Assembly: GCA_035772405.1 (NCBI GenBank)
Contig: JAYKKM010000147.1
Location: 1,269,501 to 1,333,500 of the forward strand
DNA length: 64,000 nucleotides
Direction of reading: 5' to 3'
Source of the DNA: Chrysogorgia sp. JL179-B06
Lineage: Eukaryota > Cnidaria > Anthozoa > Scleralcyonacea > Chrysogorgiidae
Shown here: positions 1 through 13,700 of the stretch, one piece after another
Layout of the letters: every line of letters starts with the position of its first letter
How positions within the stretch are numbered: position 1 is the first letter of the stretch
Translations under genes and position numbers: made by a program
Notes under the pieces: model-generated
Databases searched by the model: none
What the model saw: the letters and a program-made list of their open reading frames with translations, nothing else
What the model was told of the DNA's origin: nothing

Positions 1-127
1 GGATGAAGAGCCATGTAATGTGGAAATGCCAAATAAATTATTATTATTATTATTATGAGGTCCATGCTACTCAACCTTAATATGTACTCAATCGCGTTTT
101 TAGTTCCTGAATGGAAATCTTTTGAAG

Positions 128-523
128 GGATACTCCAGCCAAAATATAAATGAAGTTCGTATGAAATATATTATTTTATTCCCAAAGTTTCAGCTTTCCT
201 ATCAATTTAGTTAAGAAGATATGGCTAATAGCTGTGAGTGCAGATATTGTGAGTGCTCTTTGGATGAACATTTGTTGAAATAAATTATTTAGTTTCTCGT
301 GCGGGAAAGCAGAGGAGCTCCTTTGGTATAATACGAGATAGAATCACTCGGTGACGTCATATTTGAGAAACAAATATGGCGTCGAAATTGCACAAACTCT
401 CCAACTTCAACTTGTGATATCTTCTTAACTTAATTGATTTGAATACTGAAACTTTGGAAATAAACTAAAGTCAGTAAGATCTTTCATGTGAACTCCATTT
501 GTATTTTGGTTGGAGTACCTATT
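128..523. mobile_element. Foldback MITE, about 395 bp
   Basis: The left arm (GGATACTCCAGCCAAAATA ...) is repeated inverted at the right (rc: GGTACTCCAACCAAAATAC ...). The similarity continues inward through the AAAGTTTCAG and TTAAGAAGATAT motifs. Non-coding; family not assigned. Confidence 0.7.
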
Positions 524-584
524 ATATAGAAATATTGGGCCCCAGATCTAGAAGCTGCATGTGTACCACAATACGCATCTTAAT

Positions 585-800
585 ACGAGCAACACATTCC
601 TGTAACTTGTCTCACAACAATGTTGCATTTTAAGTTGCTCACTATTATCCACGTACAACTTGTCTCGCAACAACTTTTTTGTTGTTGCAGGTTGCAACAG
701 AATGTTGTGAAAAGTAAAACTCATGCACTTCAACTTATCGCAACATTTGGTCGCAACAACAAATGTTGTGTTTTTCTCGCCGGCCATTTTCTCGCCGGCC
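585..800. mobile_element. MITE fragment, GCAACTTGTCTCGCAAC family
   Basis: Repeated direct and inverted copies of ACTTGTCTCRCAACA and TGTTGCGA motifs. The same motif family builds the larger element at 4177-4600. Short open frames here are not genes. Confidence 0.55.
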
Positions 801-1154
801 ACACTCACTCTTTAAGGACACTGTATATCACAAAATAGCTAAAGTTTGAAGTATTTTAAAAACAAACAACGATTGCGTCAAAATATTTGATTTCATTGTA
901 CGTGGTCTCCTTACGAAAAATGCACACCCAAGTGACCCAAATGTTATCGATTCTTCTCTCCCAATACACGACAATACTGAACACTTTCAACTGCTTGTTT
1001 GCAAAGCTGAATTTCGCAGGGACAAAAATCAACGTTATTGTGTATGCAGTGTTTGCAAAACGACGCAGTTTCATTAGATTCTTTCATCCGCCTAGAAATG
1101 GACTGGTGTATTTGGATAAAAATGGCGTTGTTTGAAATATAACTGCAATAAAAC

Positions 1155-1395
1155 TCCAGGTTTGGTCTTAAAATGTATATATTTCAACACTCGAGATTTT
1201 CCCTCGGCAACGGCTTCCGTAGGTCAGTGGTCAGAGCACTCACTGCACAAGCATCGCAGGTTCAATTACAGCCAGAAGACCTTGATGTTGCATTTTTCGC
1301 AACTGGTCCCGGTTTGGTCTTAAAATGTATATATTCCAACACTCGAAATTTTCCTTCACCAAAAATCCATAGAACCTGTAATTTAATCGAGTGAA
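1155..1395 (+). repeat. tRNA-derived SINE unit, degenerate copy
   Basis: Same unit as the next entry but decayed in the promoter: GGCTTCCGTAGGTCAGTGG then a damaged B-box. Followed head-to-tail by a better copy. In CEP164 downstream sequence, antisense to that gene. Confidence 0.7.
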
Positions 1396-1670
1396 ATGCC
1401 AAATATTACTTGTAATATACCCAGAATCTTATCCCGGCATTACCACCACTATATATACAGAACTCGTGACTATAGGCTCTCGGCAACGGCTTCCGTAGCT
1501 CAGTGGTCAGAGCACTGCACTGGCATCGCAGGGTCACGGGTTCAATTCCAGCCGGAAGGCCTTGAAATTGCATTTTTCGCAACTGGTCTTAAAATGTACA
1601 TATTTGTCTTAAAATGTACATATTCCAACACTCGAAATTTGCCTTCACCACAAATCCTTAGAACATAAAA
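1396..1670 (+). repeat. tRNA-derived SINE unit with A and B boxes
   Basis: Contains GGCTTCCGTAGCTCAGTGG (A-box TAGCTCAGTGG) and GGGTTCAATTCC (B-box) with near-complementary ends GGCTTCC/GGAAGGCC, so a tRNA fold is plausible with GGC in the anticodon position. The flanks match the other copies at 10.97, 32.59 and 32.87 kb. SINE origin is inferred. Confidence 0.78.
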
Positions 1671-1717
1671 TGGGAATAATAAGCTATTGGTGAATTAAAA
1701 ATATTACTGCTCCTTAC

Positions 1718-1789
1718 GCTATTTCATGCTGTAATTTGCGTTTTATTTTATTCAATTCATCAATATCGTTCTGGATTTCTTGCTTCATT
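1718..1789 (-). CDS. CEP164: CEP164 exon 20 (last seen)
   Basis: 72-nt exon, phase 2 in and phase 2 out: [20 protein letters not shown] then HEIA after the junction Arg. Donor GTAAGG. No later CEP164 exon was recognised in 1-1717, so the rest of the gene lies beyond the left edge. Confidence 0.82.
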
Positions 1790-4700
1790 CTAGCACGAAA
1801 AGAAAGAGATAAATCAGTGACGTAATACATTAGGCAACACAACTTTAAACTAGCTCTCACATGGAGAATACAACACAACACAACACAATACAATGGAATG
1901 CAATACAACACAATGATTCAATATCTCAAGTTGTAAAGAGCGTATAAAAAACATATAAGTAGCGTTCATATTATTTTTATCTCTATAAAACTGGTAATAG
2001 TGAATAATGTATTTAAATTAGTATCGATTTTTTTAAGTTAGACTTGAATCAAAAGTAATACTAGCTCCTTGTAGGTTAACTAGGCAACTTACTCTCGGTC
2101 TTTATTGCATATCATCATCATCATCATGAAATCATGAATTACCTGTTAAGTTTCGCAATAATATCCTCTTGTTTTTCAATGTGCTCTTTAAGCTCATGGC
2201 TCTCAGACAAAAGAGCTTTATTTTCTTTATCAAGATCCTAAATGCAAAGGTAGAATCTTTTAAGGTTTGATCTTTCGGAATTATTCAATTATTATAAGAA
2301 ATGACACTGTTTGACAAAATGTTTATTTCAATCAATAGAATTGAAAAGTAGTAACGCTTTGAGCGAAGGCCCTTCGTAAGAGAGCGAACGATTACGTTTC
2401 ATCTGTAAATTTACGTTTCACTCTTGCTCGAAAAGTTTCACAATATCTGCAATAAATACTAAAAGTTGGTAACTTTTAGTATTTATTATTCGTCTTTTAA
2501 CATTCACTAGCCGTTAAACCTGTATTAAGTGGTCACCATTGGGAATTGGTAACTAAATAATTTCAATCAATTTTACTTACTCCCGATTGGCTAATGATAA
2601 CAATATTAAACATTAAAGTGGAAATTTTTAAATCTAGAGACTGAGGGAGATTTTCTGAAGCTCAGAGTCTAGTTATATTATCATTCATCAAGAGGTGTTA
2701 GGTATCGCACGACTACAAAGTAAAAACTGTCAGTTTTAACTTAAATATAATCAGTAACTAAATCGTCAGTAACTAAAATATAATTCACAAGACGTTGTTT
2801 ATGTTCCTTTGGGAATTAACTAATGGATATAATTACTCGGGCTACATGTGGTAACACGAGTCTTAAGTTCGGCTCTGGTTTTTTTGTCGATGTCGCGAAA
2901 TCGCAATTATTGCATCATCCCGTCAGGCTTTGCGAAACTGAGCGTTATATATATATATATATATATATGCTAATCTTTACGCGTGCTTTCTTTCTTCGTT
3001 TCCCTGATCATTTGATCCAGCTGTTCGAAGTCAAGTGTTCTTTCTTGGACAAGTTATACTACATTCACAGACATAGTAATGTCGCTGGAAAGTATTGTGG
3101 TTTTATATACGCTCACAATGCTTACAATTGCACATGCCAAGGTAGACCTATACTATAAAAAGATGACGAGCGATTTCGAAACGGGTTGGTCCGCGATCTC
3201 AAATTCAGGTAAACATGCTGTGTTGAGCCTGAGTTAACGCCTGCGTGGCAGCCGCCGCCAATTCCGCCCGCCCCCAAACGTAACGCCTGCCATGCAGGCT
3301 AACGCCTAGCGGGCGTCTTGTTCCTCTTATAATTCAAAAAACAATTAGCGCTAATTCTGGATTAAAATTTAATTGGCTGTTTATTTTGGTATGTTCTGTT
3401 TGACAACTTATATTAAAACTTTCTAAGGCAAAATATTTCAAAATTTGTAAGATATCTGAACCAAAATTTCCAAACATCTTCGTCTGCATCTTTAGAATTT
3501 TGTCCATAAAATTTCCACTAATATAATCAGTTGCATTTTCGCAAATGGTTACAGTTGGGTTTTAAAAATATAAATTATCGCACTCGAAAATATTTCTCAA
3601 TAACTCATGTATCCTCATAATAAATATGAATGTAAATGCAAAATTGATTTTTTTACCTGTTCTCTTAGATTGTTTTGCTCTTTTTCTATATCCATCTTTC
3701 TTTCGTTTAAATCGTTGACCATTTTTTGAACTTCATCGTCCTGATGGGAAAAATAGCGAACTAATAAACGCGCAAAACATTGATTATGCAGCCGACTCGC
3801 TAGTTCAAAAAAGTTGCTTTTAAAGACAATACTACAGCAAAATGAAACAACATGGTATCTGATCAAATATCTGATATTTTTACTGAATCTACTAAATATA
3901 TACACATGTATTGCAAGAGACATTACACTATGTTGGCATAAGTCGTCAGTCACATTACCAGTTTCTTTTGATCTTCAATCTGTGTCGCTCGGAGCTGTTG
4001 AAACTCCTCGTTTAATTTGGCAATCTCATCATCGTGTTCATATTGCAAATCTTTCTTTTCTCTATCTAGCTTTTCGTTCAACTCAAACTGCTGTTTCATC
4101 TCCTAAATAAACACGAAATATTTCTCATATATACTATTCATATATAATGCATGTAGATGCTAACACGGTGAAATTAAGGCGCTGTTACACTGTGCAAGGT
4201 TTCATGCAACTTGTCTCGCAACGACTCAATCTGCTACGTTGCATTTGCATGAAAGGGGGTGTAACAACTATAGGTAACGTTTAGTGCAACTTGACTTGCA
4301 AAGTTTCGCCATCTTTGTGTTTGTGACAAGGTACTCATGAGCACCAAGTGGCCAAAGATGGAAATTGCGAGACAAGTTACAGATAGGGTGTTACATTGTA
4401 CAACGCTGAAAAAAGTTGCTGCAATCATTACAGAAAGTAGAACTTGATTCTACTTTCTGCAACGATGCAGCAACTTTTGTCGCAACAATTTCCGCCGTTG
4501 GAAGGCATGTTACACTTTGTAATGGTTCATGATCTTGTTTCGCAACTTGCTTCGCAACGCCGTTGCAAGACAAGTTGCATGAAAGTGTAACATCGCATTT
4601 ATAGGTAACAACATGTACTGGATATCTAACAAATATTAGAGCAAATTTGTACAAAACTGTCTTCAAATAGTACAATCACATTATACAGAAGACAATACAC

Positions 4701-7700
4701 AACGCAATCTGGTACATAATAATTGTGGTAAACTGAAAGAAATCGTTTAAAGGTAAATTCGTCTCTATTAACAAAATACAACTAGTGGCTCAGAGATTAA
4801 GATAAATTTGAGATGCTCTCGTGAAGATCCAATGCGGTTCGGAAAAGGTAAAAAAACATAGGAATGAAATGTTTGAAATGAAATGTTTCTGATTGGAGGC
4901 TTGAAATTCCCGTGCTGCATCACGCCAGCCAATCAGAAGCGTTATAATCGCTACAGATTCTAATGGCTACCTTTACAGCAGTGTGATACTCAAACGTTTC
5001 AACTGTCAGAAATAGTTTTTTTGTAATTATATTCACTGCGAAATAAATACGATATTTTTACTTACCGTTTCTTTAAATTCCTGCTTGGTTTTGTATATCT
5101 TCATTTCATGTTCAGATCTCATTAAATCCTTCAAACAGTTCAAAACCAGAAAGATTGATTTAGTTTCCATAAGCGAAACTTGTACGCCTTCCTCGCCCGC
5201 GCTTTTCTAATAAAAAATAAGCCTCTGCGAAGGAGAGAGGTATCACATCATCCCTTATGAAACTGACCTGTGGTGAATCAATTTATCAATTTTACTTACA
5301 AATTCTTTTTCATATGTTTCTTGTGCAACTTTTAGCTTGCTTTCAAGATCCTTCTGCAATAAAGTATAGCAGGATGCTATTATATGGCATAGGATAATGT
5401 GAGACGTGGCAAAGAATAACGGGACATTCATTTAGTACTTATACGCACTGGGAGGAGGGGGTATGGTTGTTGCGTACACTAGCATACAGAGGCGGTGGAG
5501 TAGACAATTTAATTTTCGTATGTACGCAAGACGAGTTTTCCTAGAAAAATTAATATTGCCGTATTCTAATTCTGATGGTTAAAGTGTCATGTATATATAT
5601 ACTTTATAGTATTCTTCTTTGAAACTGTAAAACCATATATCGGTGCAAATAAATTTGAATAAATTTGAATTGAATTGTTGATTTCATCATCTAATTTTAC
5701 TGTAAATTTTGTGAGATTTTTCATAATCTACAAACGAAGAACTTCTTTATATTTAAATTAATTTAAAAACAATTTATTGTGATATTTGTTGAAATTCGTA
5801 CAACCGTTATGCTTCATGAATTACGGTAATGATAATGGGGGTCATCAAAAGCGTCTCCCTTCTAAGCCTTTTGTACGTAAGACACTACAACCCATGGCAA
5901 ACAGATATTGTTTAGGTAACTAAAAAATCATAGCTGGAGAATGTGTCCTTGTTTCTCCAGAGCTGTTTCTCTAACAGTTGTACGTTTCGCAACCGTTGTT
6001 TCGCTATCCTCTTTCTATTACTAAAATTAGCATTACTGTATGAAATGAGCATTAGTTACATGAGAGTATTTATATTTACTGAAATCGTTAGTGCATGAAG
6101 TCGTTAGAGCGTTACTGAAATCGTAAAAGGACGCAAGTTATCAACAATGCTTTTGCGTGGTCAACATGACAAAAGCTCGCATGCATATACTACTTTTACA
6201 TATACGTGCACGATGAGTTTATATGTTGTTATTTATTCTCTGAGTAAAGTTTCAATATTTTAATGACTCAGTATTTATTTTTACGGATTCCAGCTAAACA
6301 CTTTCGTATTACAGTAGGAGTTTTCTAACAAAGGCCTTCCCTACCTTAAGCCTGGTTCACACGTGAGCATAAGCATAAGTATAAGCACAAAGACAAAACA
6401 AAAGGCAAAATAAAGGAATGAAGTCATAAGGATCGTCATAAGCATAAACATAACATAAGCCAAGAGCAGAACAAAAGACGAAAAACAAAGAAAAATACTC
6501 GTTGTTTTGTCTTCGCAAGTCCGAGAGGAGAATTCATGCTTTATTTTCGTATTGATCTTGCGCTAATACACGAAATCGTAGTGTCGAGTGCGCATAAATA
6601 TGACACGTTCTGAGTCAGGTCTAAAACTTATTTCATATATAACATGGTTAATAATATACAAGAAAATGTTACTCGACTGTGATTGGTTGGTTTCAGTGCA
6701 TTTAATCCCAAACAGCAGTGCAAAAATCTGTAACAACAGTGCAAAAATCTGTAACAAACTCAAAAATCTGCAAAAATGCAAAAATCAAATCTGCAAAAAT
6801 CTGTTGTAAATATTTTAAGACGCATGTCGCGTGACTTTGTGTAAACCAATTAAAACACGACCAGAAGATCAAGTTTTCTTGATCACCGAATGTTCGTCTT
6901 ATAATTGTCTCGCACATTTTTTTGTATATTATTAATAAGTAATAGCATGGTTTCTCGTGCAATTTGGAAAAAACATGCACTCGTGAGTTTTTCAAAGACT
7001 TCAAATAGCACTCGTCCTTCGGACTCGTGCTATTTTGATAGTCTTTGAAAAACTCACTTGTGCATGTTTTTTCCAAATTGCACTCGAAACCATACTATTA
7101 CCTATACTTATTGTACAAAATATAGCTTATTTACATAATTCACATAGTTTACTATGGGTGATTAAGACTAATGTTATGTATATGAAATAAGATTTAGGCC
7201 TGACTCAGAACGTGTCATATTTATGCACAGTCGAAACTACAATTTTGTGTATGCTATGTCGCTCGTGTGAACCAATGCACACTATTTTGGCAGAACACCA
7301 AGCTTTTAGAGTTTTCGATTTCTACATTGCCTATGCAGCACACAACAAAATATTATACATATACCTGGAGTTTTGCGAGCTGTTGACTTTCTTGTTTGGA
7401 TTCTATTTTCTCTTTTAAATTGTTTATATCAGCTTCGTGGGACTTCTCAAGCTCATCTTTTAGTTCATCGATAGCCTACATATGGATAAAGGCCACATTA
7501 TTATATGGCTTGGCTCGTGAGCGGTCTTAATGTAGCTTTTCTGCAATGTGATTAGTTGCTGAGCGGTGTTTACAAAGTTTTTGAAAAGTTTTAAATAATT
7601 GCGAAAAAATTGAAGAAACTGAATTTTGCAGTATAAAGACACTATAAGTTCATAAGAGTTCTTTTCCCATACAATTCCATACATGAATTTAGCACAAGAA

Positions 7701-10700
7701 ACGTACATGGTTGAAAAATAAAGAGCTGCAGCCATGGATTTTTATAGGGATAGACCAAGGATGGGTCTTTTAATACAAGGATAGCGATTAAACACAAATC
7801 GTAAAACCTTTACGATCGTAAAATCATAAAACCTTTTTGGTGTACTGCCAAAATACTGTGTACAGGAGGTCTAACGTTTCGAGCGAAGGCCCTTCGTCAA
7901 AGAGTGAAACGTAAAGTGAAATGAAAACTGAGAGAATAATAAAAGCTTTCACTCAGTATTCATTTCACTTTACGTTCCACTCTCTGACGAAGGGAGTTGG
8001 CTGGAAACGTTAGTTCTCCTACACACTATTTCGGCAGTACACCAACCTTTTAGAGTATTCGATTTGTATTTATACACTACCTTGGCACCCAAATGAAATG
8101 TTCTTTTATATGCACTTAAATTAGCATTTCTGACCTCGTTCGTGTGTCTGTAATTCCAAAGAATCTTCGCTTTGTAACGAGGCCAGAAAGGCTAATTTGT
8201 ATGAATATAAAAAATATTTAAACTGGCCGCCATTATGAAAGAGGTCTATGTTATAGGGTTGTGAGCATGTGAAGCTGTCGGGCTGACATAATAGGTTTTT
8301 GTGCTAAAGTAAGTCAAGTAACTGTAGATGAAAATAGCCCAGGAACGTCGAAATTAAATTAAATTTATAAATCCCATAAGCCTGTGGTTTTTGAGATGGA
8401 TTTGAAAGATGTTTCTATATACTAGGCAGCCAAAAAACAGACAAGGTGCAAAGGTGCAACTAAAGATTACTCCTACACAATTAAGGTGCGATGACGTACT
8501 AAGCACTATATAGATTACAAACCTTCTCGTGTTGTTCTTCCAGTTCGGATTTCATTTGTTGTATTTCATACTGGTGTTGCTGTTGCATCTCTTCAAGAAC
8601 CTGAGCAGCAAGATTTCAAAAGGCATAAGAGGTTTGTAAGCCATTTTAAATGCTGATAATTCAAAATAACATTCGATAAATTTTGGTTTGAGAAGAGTCG
8701 CAACCGTTTCAGTTTGTTTTAATATTTTTGTTTAACTTTTGGCCTTGATTAGAATGTAGTTAGACGGAAAAATAATGAATAAAATTGTACAGTATAAGAC
8801 CAATTGCGAGGTTATAGCTAAATTACAAGGCCCTTACTGTGGATCCATCATTGATGTTTAGTCCAGACTTGCATAAGTTAGTATGAGGTTCAATAACCAT
8901 TGAAACATTTGCTACATCGAAAAATTATTAATTTAATGTTCTCTATATTTATATATTTTCGTAAATATGCTCGTTAATAATATTATCGTTAACAATGGTT
9001 CATACAAACTATAGTTTTGTAACAAATAATTTCCCAACGCAACCAGGTGATAAATCAGACATAGTTTGACGCTACTCTGGCTTAAAAAGTTTTTTAACGT
9101 AACTTTAAAAGTTACTGTCCATGACCCAACGTTTCGACACTCCAATCGGGGTGATCGTTGTATGTTAGGATCACTATTTATATCCTCATAGAACCGATGA
9201 TGACGTCATCTATTAACAAGATGCAAATAAGCTTCTGGAAATAAAGCACCGTCATCGCGATTCAATGGGGCTTGGGCGCTATTGATATGCCAAACCTCCA
9301 GACAACGTCTCGTCACGATGATACAGCAGATTAGTGGTAATAATTTTGGAATTTTCCCACGCATTTTCATGGTTGGTTACGCACGCGTGCTCAGACAAAG
9401 CAGAATTTTCCTTTTTTGAAAATAAAAAAAGCCTTTTCGTGTTCTTTTAAAACGCGTACGAAACTGACGTTTAGTCTGACCGATGTACTCCTGATCACAG
9501 TCATTGCACGGAATGGAATAAATAGCGTCTTTCCTCTTTTCCTTCGCAATACGATCCTTAGGTTTTGCAAAACATCAAGAAAGGTTTTTGAGCAACTTTT
9601 ACGTAAACAGTTTTTTAGAAAATCATTGGGAGTTATTCGCCTTTAAAGCGTCGAGTACATGTTGCGTTAAACTATGTCTAGTTTTGTAACGTCGTTGAAA
9701 AAAAATACACTGTACTTACGCAATCTTTGTCTTTCAGCAATTTTTCTCGAAGTTCTTCGGTCTTTACTTTATTATCTTTTTCTAATATTCTTATCTGAGC
9801 TTCCTCCTCAGATTTACACTTCTCTCTCAGTTTCACCATTTCACTCTTACTTTCCTCTTTTATTTTCTCCTCTTCCTTTTTTCTGTCATTTTTTAATCTC
9901 GTTCGCAACGCTTCAAGTTCCTCAATTTGTTCTTTCTTCAATTTCTCTTCACCTTCAGTTAGTTTTCGTTGTATTTCTAATTTCAATTTTCTCAACGCAT
10001 CTTCTTTGCCTTCTTGAAGAAGAGATTCTTCTTCTAAATGTTCATCTCTTATTCTCAACTGTAGTTCTTTCATTTTCCCGGCGTATTCAGATCGTACTTT
10101 CCTTTCTTCTCTTTCTTGCTCTACATCAAGCTCTTCCTGTACTCGACCGATGGACTCCAATTTTTCTTTTAACAATTTTTCTTTAGCAGCTTCATAATCA
10201 CCATCAACACCGTTTCTTAAGATATCTATCTTCTCTTTGCCATGCGTTTCCAACACTTTCCTGAGAAATTAAAAAGACAAACCCTGTAAAAATTATCGTT
10301 GCAATAGAAGCCTCTTTGTTCTATTGATATCTCTGGAAATAACCATAACTGTTAGTGCTTTTAAATTTCCCGAACAAGACACATTATGAATATAAATTAG
10401 CATTAATTATCATAAACCAGGTTGAAAAACTTTCATTTTTCTAGAAAAGGCCATCTTGCACGCCCGCGTACCACCATGAAAATTCAAAATGCCACCAATA
10501 TATCACAGATCAAATCAAACTTGGCGTGTGAGTGGATCTCTGCATGTGCATGTGCCTTGTCGATTTTCATTTTTAATCTTGCGTTATCGTGTGCCGTGTT
10601 TTTCAATTCATGACTTCATCAGTACAGGAATGATTTAAACAACTTCCTTCTTTTCCATTTGATTGGTTTTTTATTCATAAATAATCCTATTGGTGAGTCA

Positions 10701-13700
10701 AAAACCAAAAACCATTCAAATGCAAAACACGAAGTTGTTCAACGAACTCCATCAAAACTACTTGCCACGACAGTAATTATGACAAAAATGATAATGTCAA
10801 TGATAACGACGACATTTTTCGAACTTACATTTTCTGTTATCACAAACGAGTCAATTGGATCAAATTCAGAAATAACTACTCTTTCTGATGCTCCATCGCA
10901 GCCATGACAGACCTTATTCATAAATTGGAAGTAAAATTTGGCATTTCACTCGATTGAACTATATGGTCTAAGAATATATACATTTTTAAGACCAAACCGG
11001 GACCAGTTGCGAAAATGCAACATCAAGGCCTTCCGGCTGGAATTGAACCCGCGACCCTGCGATGCTAGCGCAGTGTTCTGACCACTGAGCTACGGAAGCC
11101 GTTGCCGAGAGTCTATGTGCATTTCAATTAGCCCTTATAACGTTGTTTTAAGGACCAGTGATTCAACTGCAGAGAGATTCAATTGCCGAGATTCTATTTG
11201 ATTCAATTACCGAGAGCCTATGTGCATTTCAAATAGCCCTTACAATTAAACTTCGTTTAAGATGAAAAAAATATTTTGAATTTCGTACACAATAACCAGG
11301 CTCTAAGTGCTAATATATTATATTATATATATAATATATATTTTATATATACTTGGAATAAAGTCTATACTTACGAGTTGTTCTTGCTCCCATGCACATT
11401 TTCTTGCTGACGACTTTTCACTTGTTCTTTTTCTTTCAACTTAAGTCTGATGAAAAAAACACAAACTATTTCATGTTTGTCAAGCAAAACTATATGCTTT
11501 GCTGGTGCAAATATATATAATAAACAGTAGTACATAATATATATTTGATAGAAAAATACTAATAGTTTAAAGTAAATACTGTAATATGAAGGTTACGCTA
11601 TACTTGCTATATCTAATGATCGATAGCGAGTAACGCGATAAGCTCGAGTTTCGATAAAAAAACAATGCTGCAATGATTACTGAAATCTTTAGTGCATGTT
11701 GCAGTCATAAAATGACGCAAGCTATCAACAATGTTACAAGAGTAGTTAAACCAATGCTGCAATCTTATTGGCTATATACTTAATGGTCCATAGCGAGTAG
11801 TGGCGAGTAACGCGATAAGCTTCAGTTTTCATAAAAAAACAATGCTTTTTATGAGTCGAATGCTCTAGATGGTTGGCGCACTGCCAAAAATAGTGTGTAG
11901 GAGGTCTAACGTTTCGAGCGAAAGTCAGTTTCACTTTCTGCCGAAGGGCTCAAAACGTTAGACCTTACATACTATTTCGACAGCACACCAACCTTTTAAA
12001 GTATTTGATTTGTATTTCTACACTACCTACGCAGTACTATACGTTTATATCATTCATTTGAATGTTTTTTACGTGTCGTTTTTAATAACGAACATGAGTT
12101 AATTTTTACTAAAATAATTAAATTGTTCGCCCTCAAGTTCATATAGAAATTTCGAGTTCATAGTCTATTTTATTTATTTATTTTATTTTACAAGCTTTGC
12201 CAAAAAGGTGGCAGGGATGTCCCACAGAGTTTGTTGCTCCATTACGGGGTCCCTATGATATAAAATTAAATCAAACAGATAACATGGTTAACTTCTAAAC
12301 TAAGACATAAACTAACAGCACATTTTAACAAGCAAACTTGATAGGGGACGACATGAGTGACATTTTACACAGACTGTTTTAAACGTTTGCGGAATTTCTA
12401 CATCGTATACGTGTTCGGTTGCATGTTGACAGTACTTTAACAATTCAGATTTGAATTGGCCTATAGAGAGATTAGGATATCGTAAATACGATGGCAAGGA
12501 ATTGAATATTATTGGTGCCCTACAATAGAAGCTATTCTGGAAAGTTAGAGTGTTTACTTTAAGAAAATTTAAATTATTTGTTTTAAAACATATGTAGTAC
12601 TTAGGTCTACCAAATAAGTTTCCCTCTCCATACTCAAACCTTGTTTCCCTCGTGTGGAAGGTATTACTGTTCAATAACTTACTGTTCAACTACTTCTGCA
12701 GTTGAATCACTGCTCCTTAAAAAGTCGTTATCCTAAAACAACAGAGACAACAAAATAAACTACAAGTTAAAAGTTACAAGTTTTGAATTTCTATTGTCTT
12801 ATGAGCGCTCGCCTGGAACTAATTACTGATTTATTTAATTTGCACAATAGAAATGTCGGTTCACACGAACAAATTCCCCTTGTGGAAAATCGGCTTATAA
12901 GGTAAAACGGGAAAAAAGATTAATAGTTTGACGGTGTACAAACCTTATTGTCCAGCCTTGCCGGCATTAACAAATCAGCACTCATGCCTTCTAATCGATC
13001 AGATAATGCCAAGTTGATACCAAAGTCCTTTTGAAAACACGAAAAACAAGAAAATACGAATATAACATATATTAACAATTCCATCTTTCTAATTATAAGA
13101 AAATAGCGTAAATCCTGGCTTATAAGCCCTCCTAGTTACAAGCCCATCAGTTTGGTAATAGAGGTATATAATACAATTATATAATAATTATATAATACAA
13201 TTATATATTATATAATACAACTATATAACCCTCCCTGTGCACAAGTCTTCCGGGCAATATAGGCTGCATATTCATGATTTTGAAAGGATGCCATAATTAT
13301 TAAATACAGTTCTTCAATTTCTAGCCTCATTTTACTTCAAAAAAAGGTTTAAAACTGAAGAACGAAAACAGATATTAAGGCACCGCCATTCTTTGTCATC
13401 TTAGCAGCTTTTCAAGCAAGACCAGTATAAGCAATTTAAAACATGCTTTATGATTAACTTACGACGTCACCGTCATCATAGCTGTCATCAGAGTTACTTG
13501 CAGGTGGAGTATCTGGTAATTTAGAATCTTCGCTGTTTGTTTCATTTGAATCCTGCATGTACGAAACAAAATTATTCAGATATAAACAGTCTATGTAAAA
13601 ACCCACAAGTTTTTCAAAGTTAACTTGTCTAACCTGAAGTATGAAAAGGAGAAAGGTACTGAACTGCCAAAATAAAGGAGACACTTGCACTGTAAAAACA

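Noticed and set aside
1483..1562. Functional tRNA gene
   Set aside because: tRNA-like fold and boxes are present, but the sequence is embedded in a repeated 278-bp unit and the acceptor stem is imperfect; a SINE head fits better.
9674..10186. 170-codon plus-strand open frame
   Set aside because: It is the antisense shadow of CEP164 exon 12; its hydrophobic Leu/Phe/Ser composition is what antisense of a Glu/Lys coiled coil gives.
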